From Streptococcus parasanguinis (lineage in GTDB: Bacteria > Bacillota > Bacilli > Lactobacillales > Streptococcaceae), in the NCBI RefSeq assembly GCF_031582885.1, contig NZ_CP133988.1, forward strand, positions 1,557,501 to 1,621,500: a stretch of DNA of 64,000 bases. The letters are read 5' to 3'. The first letter of the stretch is position 1. Every line of letters starts with the position of its first letter. This document shows, one piece after another, positions 1-8,644 of this stretch. A program made the translations under genes and the position numbers. The notes under the pieces were generated by a model that was not told the DNA's origin, did not search any database, and was given only the letters and a program-made list of their open reading frames with translations.

Positions 1-958
1 TTGGATTTTCAACACGTTTGTGTGAAATTTGTGAGATGTGTACAAGTCCGTCGATACCTGGCAATACTTCAACGAATGCACCGAAGTCAGTCAAACGTTT
101 AACAGTTCCTTCGATCACATCACCAGCAGCCAATTTTTGTTCAACGCCATCCCAAGGTCCAGGTGTTGTTGCTTTCAATGAAAGTGATACACGACCTTCT
201 TCTTCGTTCAAGTCAAGAACTTTCACTTGGATTTCTTCACCAACAGTTACAACTGATTTAGGTGATACGTTGCGTTCGTGTGACAATTCTGTTAAGTGAA
301 CCAATCCATCAACACCACCAAGGTCGATGAAAGCACCGAAGCTTGTGATACGTGCAACTTTACCAGTTACGACATCACCAACGTTCAATTTACCAAATAC
401 TTCTGCGCGTGCTGCAGCTGATTCAGCTTCAACAACTTCACGACGAGAAAGGATGAAGCGGTTTTCTTTTGGATCTACTTCTTTGATTTTAGCATCAAAT
501 TCTTGACCTACGAAACGTTCAGTGTTACGTACAAAACGAGTATCAAGCATTGAAGCTGGAATAAATCCACGAAGTCCTTCAAATTCTACTGAAAGTCCGC
601 CCTTAACAGCGCGAGTTCCTTTAACAGTAACAACTTCTTCTTCACGTCCGACCAATTTGTCCCATGCTTTGCGAGCTTCCAAACGTTTTTTAGATACAAG
701 GTAAGTTACTGTATCAGTATCTTTACCAACTACTTGACGAAGAACAAGCAATTCAAGTGTTTCACCTGGTTTTACCAAGTCGTTGATGTTAGCATCACGA
801 TCGTTTGTCAATTCACGAAGAGTCAAGACACCTTCGACACCAGTTCCAGAGATTGCAACGTTAGCTTGGTTCGCGTCAACTGTCAATACTTCAGCAGTAA
901 CAACGTCACCTGGTTCAACTTGGCTAACACTGTTTAGCAAATCTTCAAATTCATTCAT
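1..958 (-). CDS. rpsA: 30S ribosomal protein S1 (3' part cut by window edge)
   Basis: This gene encodes ribosomal protein S1, which helps the 30S subunit bind mRNA. Reading the minus strand from the ATG at 958 gives an acidic N-terminus ([20 protein letters not shown]) followed by successive S1 RNA-binding repeats. Repeat signatures such as [19 protein letters not shown] and [17 protein letters not shown] are visible. A strong GGAGGA ribosome site lies 7-8 bases before the ATG. A second in-frame ATG two codons later is possible but less well spaced. The gene runs off the left edge, so only about 319 codons are present and the C-terminal repeats cannot be judged. The bacterial S1 assignment is secure. 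Confidence 0.95.
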   Translation of the reverse strand, partial: MNEFEDLLNSVSQVEPGDVVTAEVLTVDANQANVAISGTGVEGVLTLRELTNDRDANINDLVKPGETLELLVLRQVVGKDTDTVTYLVSKKRLEARKAWDKLVGREEEVVTVKGTRAVKGGLSVEFEGLRGFIPASMLDTRFVRNTERFVGQEFDAKIKEVDPKENRFILSRREVVEAESAAARAEVFGKLNVGDVVTGKVARITSFGAFIDLGGVDGLVHLTELSHERNVSPKSVVTVGEEIQVKVLDLNEEEGRVSLSLKATTPGPWDGVEQKLAAGDVIEGTVKRLTDFGAFVEVLPGIDGLVHISQISHKRVENP

Positions 959-977
959 CTAAAAAATCCTCCAACAA

Positions 978-997
978 TCAAGTTTTCTAAAACTTGA
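978..997. repeat. 20-bp inverted repeat in the rpsA leader
   Basis: TCAAGTTTTCTAAAACTTGA is a perfect palindromic hairpin with a two-base centre. It lies about 20 bases upstream of the rpsA start, just before its ribosome site, so it would fall in the 5' untranslated mRNA. It could be an operator or a translational control hairpin. No family is recognised. Confidence 0.4.
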
Positions 998-1126
998 CAT
1001 ACTTATAATTATTTTTCCTAAGCAAGCACTCGCAATGAGATCAACTACAATCTTTAACGACTCATCCTATAAAGAAATAAAATACCTGGATAGATATTTT
1101 ATCACTTATCTGATATTACCTAAGAA

Positions 1127-1198
1127 CTGGGGTAGCTGGATTCGAACCAACGCATGAGGGAGTCAAAGTCCCTTGCCTTACCGCTTGGCTATACCCCA
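1127..1198 (-). tRNA. tRNA-Gln (anticodon TTG)
   Basis: The minus strand folds into a 72-nt cloverleaf. The acceptor stem is TGGGGTA/TACCCCA, the T-arm contains GGTTCGAATCC, and the anticodon loop CTTTGAC carries TTG. The discriminator base is G, as usual for tRNA-Gln. CCA is not encoded. Confidence 0.93.
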
Positions 1199-1207
1199 TG
1201 AATGAAA

Positions 1208-1288
1208 TGGAGAGAGAGGGATTCGAACCCCCGAACCCGAAGGAGCGGATTTACAGTCCGCCGCGTTTAGCCTCTTCGCTATCTCTCC
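1208..1288 (-). tRNA. tRNA-Tyr (anticodon GTA)
   Basis: The minus strand folds into a cloverleaf of about 81 nt with a long variable arm. The acceptor stem is GGAGAGA/TCTCTCC and the anticodon loop CTGTAAA carries GTA. The long variable arm is typical of bacterial tRNA-Tyr. It lies 9 bp from tRNA-Gln, probably in one transcript. CCA is not encoded. Confidence 0.93.
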
Positions 1289-1340
1289 ATATAAATCAAC
1301 AGGATCTATTATACCATTGATTTATTATGATTGCAAGCCC

Positions 1341-1571
1341 TTATTTATTCAAATTATAATTTTCTATCAAAATTTCAACGGCTTTTTCAAGTTTTTTGTA
1401 AAGAGAATCCACATTTCCATTTTTGATAATGGCAAATTGACCAGCCATATCTGCAATTTCACCAATCGTTTTCTTTCCAATGGACAAAGTGAAACCATCA
1501 AAAGTATCTTTTCCGACGGTTACTTTACTATCAACGATTTGAATCTCAATTTTCTTATCTTTTTTACTCAT
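1341..1571 (-). CDS. DUF2969 family small protein
   Basis: This is a 76-residue acidic/lysine-rich soluble protein of unknown function that I recognise as the streptococcal DUF2969 family. It starts MSKKDKKIEIQIVD, has a central GKKTIGEIADMAGQFAII segment and ends in a helical EKAVEILIENYNLNK. No signal peptide or membrane segment is present. The ATG at 1571 follows an AGAGGG ribosome site. It lies between the tRNA pair and ilvE, the neighbourhood in which this family usually occurs in streptococci. Function is unknown. Confidence 0.8.
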   Translation of the reverse strand: MSKKDKKIEIQIVDSKVTVGKDTFDGFTLSIGKKTIGEIADMAGQFAIIKNGNVDSLYKKLEKAVEILIENYNLNK

Positions 1572-1633
1572 TTCAACCCTCTTTTCACTTTTTCTATTTT
1601 ACAAAAATTCTCTTGATGACGCAAGAGAAAAGG

Positions 1634-1680
1634 GAGTGGGTCAGAAAGAATTTAGTTAGAAATTCCTTCTTTCTCCCACC
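1634..1680 (-). terminator. Hairpin downstream of ilvE, repeat-like
   Basis: On the minus strand GTGGGAGAAAGAA... folds onto ...TTCTTTCTGACCCAC and is followed by TTTT, so it can serve as the ilvE terminator. Its GTGGG/CCCAC ends resemble the 3' hairpin of the 176-bp repeats at 34460 and 41803, and it may be a diverged family member. Confidence 0.5.
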
Positions 1681-1720
1681 CCCGAAAAGGTCATTCGGCA
1701 CTCTTCTATTCCTAAAAGCG

Positions 1721-1801
1721 AATGAAGAGAACGATTAGCTACTGCGTCTTTTCGTTAAGACTTGTTCTCATTGAAGCCTGGACACTTTGGTCTCAGACGC
1801 A
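1721..1801. repeat. Nested inverted repeats after ilvE
   Basis: Three interleaved inverted repeats are visible: TGCGTCT (1743) with AGACGCA (1795), AATGAAGAGAAC (1721) with GTTCTCATT (1764), and GTCTT with AAGAC (1746/1757). They cannot all form at once, so alternative folds are possible. The region ends at the ilvE stop codon and holds no gene. Confidence 0.45.
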
Positions 1802-1807
1802 TTCGGT

Positions 1808-2830
1808 TTAATTGACTTTGACAATCCATCCTTCTGGCGCTTCGACATCACCAAATTGGATACCGGTCAACTCGTCATAAAGCTTCCGTGTGACAGGCCC
1901 TACTTCTGTTTCAGAATAGAAGACATGGAAGTCATCCCCATGTTGAACGCCTCCGATCGGAGAGATGACAGCTGCGGTACCACAAGCTCCTGCTTCTACA
2001 AAGCGATCCAACTCATCGATAAAGACATCCCCTTCAATTGGTGTCATACCAAGACGGTTTTCTGCTAGGTAAAGCAAAGAGTACTTAGTAATAGATGGCA
2101 AGATAGAAGGGCTCAATGGTGTCACAAATTCGTTATTAGCAGTGATACCAAAGAAGTTTGCAGAACCAACTTCTTCAATCTTGGTGTGAGTCGCTGGATC
2201 GAGGTAAATCACGTCAGAGAAGTTACGATCATGCGCAATCTTACCTGGCAACATACTAGCTGCATAGTTCCCACCAACTTTTGCAGCCCCAGTACCATTT
2301 GGAGCAGCACGATCGTACTCATCTTGAATCAAGAAGTTCGTTGGAACCAAACCACCTTTAAAGTAGTTACCGACAGGCATTGCAAAGATGGTAAAGATAT
2401 ACTCATCTGCTGGATGCACACCAATAATATCACCAACACCGATCAAAAGAGGACGAAGGTAAAGGGTAGCTCCTGTACCATATGGTGGAACATACTCTTC
2501 ATTTGCTTTAACAACTGCCTTACAAGCATCCACAAACATATCTGTTGGAACTTGAGGCATCAACAAACGATCAGCCGTACGTTGCAAACGTTTAGCATTT
2601 TCATCTGGACGGAACAATTGGACGCTTCCATCTTTTGTACGGTAGGCTTTCAACCCTTCAAAGGCTTGCTGACCGTAATGCAAACTTGGAGAAGATTCGG
2701 ACAAATGTAAGGTCGCATCTTCTGTCAATTCCCCTTTTTCCCAAGCTCCATTGCGATAATGTGCCAAATAACGATAGGGTAATTTCATATATGAAAAGCC
2801 AAGGTTTTCCCAATCAAGTGATACTGTCAT
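1808..2830 (-). CDS. ilvE: Branched-chain amino acid aminotransferase
   Basis: This 340-residue PLP enzyme of fold type IV transfers the amino group between Leu/Ile/Val and 2-oxoglutarate in the cytosol. The full family length is present. Visible features are the N-terminal LSESSPSLHYGQQAFEGLKA region, the RPDENAKRLQRTA segment and the PLP-binding lysine in AAKVGGNYAAS. EEVGSANFFGI and the C-terminal GTAAVISPIG are also present. The gene stands alone between parC and DUF2969. Upstream it has a sigma-A-like promoter and a perfect CodY box (separate entries), so repression when branched-chain amino acids and GTP are plentiful is expected. It complements the leu operon at 15-20 kb. Confidence 0.95.
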   Translation of the reverse strand: MTVSLDWENLGFSYMKLPYRYLAHYRNGAWEKGELTEDATLHLSESSPSLHYGQQAFEGLKAYRTKDGSVQLFRPDENAKRLQRTADRLLMPQVPTDMFVDACKAVVKANEEYVPPYGTGATLYLRPLLIGVGDIIGVHPADEYIFTIFAMPVGNYFKGGLVPTNFLIQDEYDRAAPNGTGAAKVGGNYAASMLPGKIAHDRNFSDVIYLDPATHTKIEEVGSANFFGITANNEFVTPLSPSILPSITKYSLLYLAENRLGMTPIEGDVFIDELDRFVEAGACGTAAVISPIGGVQHGDDFHVFYSETEVGPVTRKLYDELTGIQFGDVEAPEGWIVKVN

Positions 2831-2907
2831 AATAGTGCTCCTTTTAATTCTTTCTATTCCTTGTCGATCTGATGCAGGTCGATTCAGTTTCTCAATCTAT
2901 GTACACT

Positions 2908-2935
2908 ATTGTACACCATTTCATGAGAATTTCAA
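2908..2935 (-). promoter_or_regulatory. ilvE promoter
   Basis: On the minus strand TTGAAA (2935-2930) is followed after 16 bases by TACAAT (2913-2908). The leader to the ilvE ATG is then about 70 nt. Confidence 0.6.
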
Positions 2936-2946
2936 GCGAAATTTTC

Positions 2947-2961
2947 AATTTTCAGAAAATT
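2947..2961. promoter_or_regulatory. CodY box upstream of ilvE
   Basis: AATTTTCAGAAAATT matches the published CodY consensus AATTTTCWGAAAATT at all 15 positions. It ends 11 bases upstream of the ilvE -35 hexamer. CodY is the global branched-chain amino acid/GTP-responsive regulator of Firmicutes and is known to control ilvE in streptococci. Actual binding here is inferred. Confidence 0.75.
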
Positions 2962-2969
2962 TATTTTTA

Positions 2970-3006
2970 AAGAAAGTCAGTCCTAGAATGGACCGACGCT
3001 TTCTTT
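2970..3006 (-). terminator. parC terminator
   Basis: On the minus strand AAAGCGTCGGTCC pairs with GGACTGACTTTCTTT around a short loop, followed by AAAAAT. The 5' arm touches the parC stop codon. Confidence 0.6.
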
Positions 3007-5459
3007 TATTTGATGGTAGCTGAAAAAACTTCTTGATCCGAAATAGTATCGTTAACAAAGGATCCATTGCTTGTTCTTTCAGAAATGCTTAATTGTGTTA
3101 AATCAACTTCTGTTACCTGACCTGTTGTAGAAGTGATCTGAAGAATTTGATCTTGTTCTGCCACTTCTTCTTGGCTCGTAAAGAGATCAAAATCTCCCTG
3201 GTCAGTGAAGACTGGACCCGCCTTGAAGACGCGGTGTGGTTTATTTTTCAACTCACGCAAGACCTGTAGTCCCCGTTTAGCCCGACTGGTCACAGGAATA
3301 TCGTCTTGTAACATCCTTTTGAGACTGCCTCGCTGGGTCAGAATGTACATGCTTGGAGTCGTCGACTTAAAGGCGGCAGAAACTTGATCTCCGTCTTTGA
3401 GGTTAATGGCTTTGACCCCTGCTGCTTTAGCTCCTACGACAGGGACCTCTTCAATATTGAAGCGCAACCCGTAACCATTTTTAGTAATGATCATGATGTC
3501 TTCAAGGACAACTGGCGCAACTGCTACGATACAGTCATCTTGGTCTTTTAGCTTAGCGTACTTAGTCGATTTAGAACGATAGGTCCGCCATGGGCTCAAT
3601 TCCTTGCGTTCAAAGCGCTTGATTTGTCCTTGTTGAGTTGCTGCAAAATAGGTTACTCCCTCAAACTGATCCACAATCTCCGCAAAGAGAATTTCTTCCT
3701 CTTGCTCGAAATTGGTCAAGGTTTGACTGAGGTGCTCTCCGATATCCTTCCACTTGGTATCTGTCAATTCATGAATTGGTCGATAAATGGCATTCCCCAA
3801 GTTGGTAAAGAGTAAGAGATGCTGAGTTGTCTTAGCAGGCTCTACGAAAATCAACTCGTCATCGTCTCGCTTACCGACTTCTTCCAGTGTTGATGCATTG
3901 AAAGAACGAGGCGAGGTCCGTTTGATATATCCAGCACGGGTTACGCTGACGAAGGTTTCCTCTTCGACAATGAGACTGGCTGTATCAATCTCGATCGTTT
4001 TAGCCGTGTCCTGCAATTCACTGCGACGCGGATTCCCAAAGAGCTTCTTGACTTCACGCAATTCCTTCTTCATGAGGTTAAACATAGTCCGTTCATCCCC
4101 AATGATGGCTGCCAAAGTCGCGATTTGCTCCTTGAGACTGGCATGCTCTTCTTCCAATGTCACGATATCCGTATTGGTCAAACGGTACAATTGCAAGGTA
4201 ACAATAGCTTCTGCTTGTTCTTCCGTGAAATCGTAGCTGACCTTGAGGTTTTCCTTGGCATCTGCCTTGTTTTCAGAAGCGCGGATCAAGGCAATGACTT
4301 CATCGAGGATGGAAATCACGCGGATCAAGCCCTCTACGATGTGGAGCCGTCGTTCTGCCTTTTCCTTATCAAAGCGCGAGCGAGCGACAATGATATCCCG
4401 ACGGTGAGCAATGTAGCTAGAGAGAATCGGTACGATCCCCACTTGACGAGGGGTATAATTGTCAATCGCCACCATATTGAAGTTGTAGTTGACCTGCAAA
4501 TCCGTATACTTGAACAAGTAGTTCAAAATCAAATCTGCATTGGCATCTTTTTTGAGCTCAATCGCAATGCGAAGACCATCTCGGTCAGACTCATCCCGAA
4601 CCTCTGCGATGCCAGCTACCTTGTTGTTGACCCGGACATCATCAATCTTCTTGACCAAGACTGCTTTATTGATCTCATAAGGGATCTCGGTAACAACGAT
4701 TTGCTGCTTACCGCCCTTGAGCTGCTCGATCTCAGTTTTAGAGCGGACAACCACCCGGCCCTTACCAGTTTCATAGGCTTTCTTGATCTCATCCCGTCCC
4801 TGGATAATGGCACCAGTTGGGAAATCAGGTCCAGGTAGAAACTCCATGAGCTTGTCTACCTTGGCAGATGGATGGTCGATCATATAGACCACGGCATCAA
4901 TGACTTCAGCGAGGTTATGTGGTGGAATATCTGTCGCGTAACCAGCTGAAATCCCTGTAGCTCCATTAACCAAAAGGTTTGGAAAGGCTGCCGGCAAAAC
5001 AGTTGGCTCTTTTTCTGTATCATCAAAGTTCCAGGCAAATGGCACTGTATTCTTTTCGATATCTTGCAAAAGATAGCCTGCAATTTCAGACAAACGGGCC
5101 TCGGTATAACGCATGGCTGCAGGTGGATCACCGTCCATGGAACCATTGTTTCCGTGCATTTCCACAAGGATCTCACGGTTCTTCCAGTCTTGAGACATGC
5201 GGACCATGGCATCATAGATGGAACTGTCTCCGTGAGGGTGGAAATTCCCCATGATATTACCGACAGACTTGGCAGACTTGCGGTAGCCCTTGTCATGGGT
5301 ATTGCCATCCTTATTCATCGAATAAAGAATCCGTCGTTGAACTGGTTTCAAGCCATCCCGAATATCAGGAAGAGCCCGTTCTTGAATAATGTATTTGGAG
5401 TAGCGACCAAAGCGCTCCCCCATGATGTCCTCCAAGGACATATTTTGAATATTAGACAT
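3006..5459 (-). CDS. parC: DNA topoisomerase IV subunit A
   Basis: ParC is the DNA-cleaving subunit of topoisomerase IV, which works with ParE in chromosome decatenation. The product is about 817 residues, normal for the family. Residues 1-480 form the breakage-reunion domain with the catalytic Tyr in the AAMRYTEARLS motif. The C-terminal part is a beta-pinwheel with blades such as SRAKRGLQVLRELK. The quinolone-determining segment GNFHPHGDSSIYDAM keeps Ser79 and Asp83, the wild-type state. The chosen ATG at 5459 gives the family start MSNIQNMSLEDIMG. An upstream TTG at 5468 is possible but sits too close to the AAGGG ribosome site. Parts of the pinwheel look more divergent than the N-terminal half. 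Confidence 0.96.
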   Translation of the reverse strand: MSNIQNMSLEDIMGERFGRYSKYIIQERALPDIRDGLKPVQRRILYSMNKDGNTHDKGYRKSAKSVGNIMGNFHPHGDSSIYDAMVRMSQDWKNREILVEMHGNNGSMDGDPPAAMRYTEARLSEIAGYLLQDIEKNTVPFAWNFDDTEKEPTVLPAAFPNLLVNGATGISAGYATDIPPHNLAEVIDAVVYMIDHPSAKVDKLMEFLPGPDFPTGAIIQGRDEIKKAYETGKGRVVVRSKTEIEQLKGGKQQIVVTEIPYEINKAVLVKKIDDVRVNNKVAGIAEVRDESDRDGLRIAIELKKDANADLILNYLFKYTDLQVNYNFNMVAIDNYTPRQVGIVPILSSYIAHRRDIIVARSRFDKEKAERRLHIVEGLIRVISILDEVIALIRASENKADAKENLKVSYDFTEEQAEAIVTLQLYRLTNTDIVTLEEEHASLKEQIATLAAIIGDERTMFNLMKKELREVKKLFGNPRRSELQDTAKTIEIDTASLIVEEETFVSVTRAGYIKRTSPRSFNASTLEEVGKRDDDELIFVEPAKTTQHLLLFTNLGNAIYRPIHELTDTKWKDIGEHLSQTLTNFEQEEEILFAEIVDQFEGVTYFAATQQGQIKRFERKELSPWRTYRSKSTKYAKLKDQDDCIVAVAPVVLEDIMIITKNGYGLRFNIEEVPVVGAKAAGVKAINLKDGDQVSAAFKSTTPSMYILTQRGSLKRMLQDDIPVTSRAKRGLQVLRELKNKPHRVFKAGPVFTDQGDFDLFTSQEEVAEQDQILQITSTTGQVTEVDLTQLSISERTSNGSFVNDTISDQEVFSATIK

Positions 5460-5617
5460 AAGATACAAAGCCCTTAAAATACAAAGTGAAAATTAGAAAT
5501 TTATCTTTTTCACACAGCACTCAGGGCGTGTTCAACTCCTTTCAAAGAATGTTGAGTAGTCTTTTGTAGAAAAAGGCAATCGGTTACCACAAGCAACCAA
5601 AGGATCCTTTTTTTAGT

Positions 5618-6451
5618 TTAAAATAGATTCATTGAATGATTCGAAAGTTTCTCTTTAGCATAAGAAGTCATTTTTTCTGCTACTTCCTTATCGTAAGTAA
5701 ACCCCATCTCTTGGGCCAGAATTTGAGCTTCTCGATTGAATAGCCCCATGGTAGCAAATAAAGACTGAGTGATTTTATCGAAACTTGATAAATCAAGCAA
5801 AGCTGAGAACTCCTTCTCTTGCCCGGCTGGTAGATACTGGAAGAGGTACTTGTAGTTCTTTCCGATATCAACTATTCCCCTATCGCTTGTCACCTGCCAA
5901 GCTATGACCTTAAGCAATTCTTGCTGACAAATGCCATAGAGGTGGTCGGTCGCATAGATAAGCTGATTTCTTCGAATGGCCTTTACGATATAAGCCGATA
6001 CCCACCAAAATTCATTGCAGGATGCTGCAAATTCCTCTTCAGTAGGCGGAGCTGTCCAATAGCGCTTGGAATTAGGCTGATAGACTTCAAACAAGCCTTT
6101 GTCGTCTTTTATAACTTCAAAATTTGCTTCGCTGTCCACCCACTCTTGGATAGACTCCTTGGGGCAGAGGGTCAAATCGATACGGTTGCCGTCTTCAAAG
6201 AGCATGAGATACAGACGACGGTGTCCAAGGACATTGTGCTGTTCAATCAGACGCATTCCAAACTGGTCTAGCCAAGATAAATCAGATAACAAGTCGTTCA
6301 GATTTTCAACTATATAGACCACATCATAATCTTGAAACTCGTCTTTGGGTGCCCGAGGATTCGTTCGTGATCCGGATAAGGCAATTGCCTCTACTTCTAG
6401 AGTATCAGCTATTTGCAAAATCAGATTCATCATTTCTGTATCAGTTCTCAT
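5618..6451 (-). CDS. AadE-like aminoglycoside 6-adenylyltransferase family protein
   Basis: This 277-residue protein belongs to the ANT(6)/AadE nucleotidyltransferase family, whose proven members adenylylate streptomycin. Residues 1-110 form the nucleotidyltransferase core: the ALSGSRTNPRAPKDEFQDYD segment has the GSR signature and the D-x-D metal ligands, and a third acidic residue lies in EDGNRIDLTLCPKE. CNEFWW and the GKNYKYLFQYL segment of the C-terminal helical domain are also present. It sits between parC and parE, singly transcribed as far as can be seen, so it interrupts the usual parE-parC pair. It is a chromosomal homolog, and whether it gives resistance or has another substrate cannot be told from sequence. 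Confidence 0.8.
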   Translation of the reverse strand: MRTDTEMMNLILQIADTLEVEAIALSGSRTNPRAPKDEFQDYDVVYIVENLNDLLSDLSWLDQFGMRLIEQHNVLGHRRLYLMLFEDGNRIDLTLCPKESIQEWVDSEANFEVIKDDKGLFEVYQPNSKRYWTAPPTEEEFAASCNEFWWVSAYIVKAIRRNQLIYATDHLYGICQQELLKVIAWQVTSDRGIVDIGKNYKYLFQYLPAGQEKEFSALLDLSSFDKITQSLFATMGLFNREAQILAQEMGFTYDKEVAEKMTSYAKEKLSNHSMNLF

Positions 6452-6507
6452 GTCGATTCCTTACCATTTCTACATCCCAGCTTATTTAATTTATAAGTAG
6501 AAAGTGA

Positions 6508-8457
6508 TTAAAATACCGTATTTTCTTCCAGGGTAAACTTAACGTTATCTTCAATCCATTGACGACGTGGTGCAGCCTTATCTCCCATAAGGACAGAGAC
6601 ACGGCGTTCTGCACGCGCCAAGTCATCAATGGTGACACGGATCAGGGTACGAGTTTCTGGATTCATGGTGGTTTCCCAAAGCTGATCCGCATTCATTTCC
6701 CCCAACCCTTTGTAACGTTGGAGGGTTGCTCCACGGCCAAATGTCCGACGCAACTCCTCTAATTCGCTATCTGTCCAAGCATAGGCCACTTCTTCTTTCT
6801 TGCCTTTGCCTTTGGACATCTTATAAAGAGGAGGAAGCGCAATGTAGACATGTCCAGCTTCTACCAAAGGTCGCATATAGCGATAGAAGAAGGTTAAGAG
6901 AAGAGTTTGAATGTGGGCACCATCTGTATCCGCATCGGTCATGATAATGATCTTATCGTAGTTGGCATCTTCCACAGAGAAATCTGCCCCAACTCCTGCA
7001 CCAATGGTATAGATCATGGTGTTGATTTCCTCGTTCTTGAGGATATCACTCATATTGGCCTTCTCAGTATTAAGAACCTTCCCACGAAGTGGAAGAATCG
7101 CTTGGAACTTCCGGTCCCGTCCTTGTTTGGCAGAACCGCCAGCAGAGTCTCCTTCGACTAGATAGAGTTCATTTTTCTTAGGATTTTTAGACTGGGCTGG
7201 AGTCAATTTACCAGATAAAAGTCCTTTGTCCTTTTTGCTCTTCTTGCCATTTCGGCTTTCATCCCGCGCTTTTCGAGCTGCTTCACGCGCATCCCGGGCT
7301 TTAATAGCCTTACGAATGAGATTAGAAGCCAACTCCCCATTTTCCATAAGGAAGAAGGTCAATTTATCAGAAACAATGCTATCGACGACTGGACGAGCCA
7401 AGGGACTTCCTAATTTGTCTTTGGTTTGCCCTTCAAACTGCAAATGAGCTTCTGGAACCAGGATAGAGAGAACAGCCGACAAACCTTCACGGTAGTCTGA
7501 TCCTTCCAGATTCTTGTCTTTTTCTTTGAGGAGCCCTGTCTTTCTTGCATAGTCGTTCATAGCCTTGGTAATGGCTGTCTTCAGACCCGTCTCATGGGTT
7601 CCCCCATCTTTGGTGCGGACATTATTAACGAAGGACAAGATATTATCTGAGTAGCCATCATTGTATTGCATGGCCACTTCTACCTGAAAACCATCTGATT
7701 CGCCACTAAAGTAGAGAACAGGTGTCAAAGTTTCCTTGTCTTCGTTCAAGTACTCTACGAAATCTTGGACACCATTTTCATAATGAAAGGCCACATGGTT
7801 GTCTTCTTCCTTACGGAGATCGGTCAGCGTCAGCGTTACGTCCTTCAGCAAGAAGGCTGATTCTTTGATTCGCTCAGCAATGGTATTGAATTTGAAATCT
7901 GTCGTTGAAAAGATGGTTGGATCTGGCATGAAGGTGACCTTGGTCCCTGTCTTAGACTTGGGAGCAGAGCCAATCTTCTCGAGGGTCGTAACTGGTTTTC
8001 CCCCATCTTCAAAACGTTGCTTGTAGACAGCTCCATCACGGGTAATTTCTACCTCTAGCCAGCTAGAAAGGGCATTGACGACAGAAGATCCCACTCCGTG
8101 AAGACCTCCAGATGTCTTATAGCCTCCTTGACCAAACTTCCCTCCGGCGTGGAGGACTGTAAAGATCACCTCAACGGTTGGTTTACCCATAGCATGCATC
8201 CCGGTCGGCATTCCACGTCCCTGGTCTTCTACCGATAGAGAACCATCTTTATTAATCGTTACATCGATTTGTGATCCAAAGCCAGACAAGGCTTCATCGA
8301 CCGCATTATCCACGATCTCCCAGACCATGTGATGCAAGCCATTTCCGTCGGTCGATCCGATATACATCCCTGGACGTTTACGGACTGCATCCAACCCTTC
8401 TAGTACCTGAATGGCATCGTCATTATAATTATTAATATTGATTTCCTTTTTTGCCAC
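6508..8457 (-). CDS. parE: DNA topoisomerase IV subunit B
   Basis: ParE is the ATPase subunit of topoisomerase IV. The 649 residues match the family length. The GHKL ATPase domain shows VDNAVDEAL (Mg-binding Asn/Glu), RGMPTG, and the GGYKTSGGLHGVG ATP lid. A transducer domain follows. The TOPRIM domain then has LVEGDSAGGSAKQGRDR, PLRGKVLNTEKA and the acidic MTDADTDGAHI. No obvious resistance substitution is visible in the EGDSAGG or PLRGKV motifs. The ATG at 8457 follows AGGAGG-type bases (GGTTCC on plus). The gene is divergent from plsY, with a short shared AT-rich region. Confidence 0.96.
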   Translation of the reverse strand: MAKKEININNYNDDAIQVLEGLDAVRKRPGMYIGSTDGNGLHHMVWEIVDNAVDEALSGFGSQIDVTINKDGSLSVEDQGRGMPTGMHAMGKPTVEVIFTVLHAGGKFGQGGYKTSGGLHGVGSSVVNALSSWLEVEITRDGAVYKQRFEDGGKPVTTLEKIGSAPKSKTGTKVTFMPDPTIFSTTDFKFNTIAERIKESAFLLKDVTLTLTDLRKEEDNHVAFHYENGVQDFVEYLNEDKETLTPVLYFSGESDGFQVEVAMQYNDGYSDNILSFVNNVRTKDGGTHETGLKTAITKAMNDYARKTGLLKEKDKNLEGSDYREGLSAVLSILVPEAHLQFEGQTKDKLGSPLARPVVDSIVSDKLTFFLMENGELASNLIRKAIKARDAREAARKARDESRNGKKSKKDKGLLSGKLTPAQSKNPKKNELYLVEGDSAGGSAKQGRDRKFQAILPLRGKVLNTEKANMSDILKNEEINTMIYTIGAGVGADFSVEDANYDKIIIMTDADTDGAHIQTLLLTFFYRYMRPLVEAGHVYIALPPLYKMSKGKGKKEEVAYAWTDSELEELRRTFGRGATLQRYKGLGEMNADQLWETTMNPETRTLIRVTIDDLARAERRVSVLMGDKAAPRRQWIEDNVKFTLEENTVF

Positions 8458-8629
8458 AAGGAACCTCCTGTTTGTTCATCTTTTCTATATTACAGTTTTT
8501 TAGGAAATTTTGCAAAATTTTTTCTCTTTATATGGAGATTTCTATATCTCAGTACAAAAAGCTGGCTGAACACTTTCTTCAGATGTCACACTTGATCTCC
8601 AGAAATTGCTTTTTCTATTGATGGCTTTT

Positions 8630-8638
8630 TGATATAAT
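8630..8638 (+). promoter_or_regulatory. plsY extended -10 promoter
   Basis: TGATATAAT (TG-n-TATAAT) lies 6 bases before the plsY start region, with AAGGT between. The leader is extremely short. No convincing -35 hexamer is visible, consistent with an extended -10 element. Confidence 0.5.
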
Positions 8639-8644
8639 GAAGGT

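Noticed and set aside
4125..4838. Long open frame on the plus strand inside parC (about 237 codons)
   Set aside because: It is antisense to conserved parC sequence, lacks a ribosome site and shows no protein-like pattern.
5217..5260. Quinolone-resistance changes in ParC
   Set aside because: The HPHGDSSIYDA segment keeps Ser79 and Asp83, so no classical resistance change is present.
8500..8525. AAATTTTGCAAAATTT between parE and plsY as a CodY site
   Set aside because: It lacks the central CWG of the consensus and has one base fewer between arms. AT-rich palindromes are common in this DNA.
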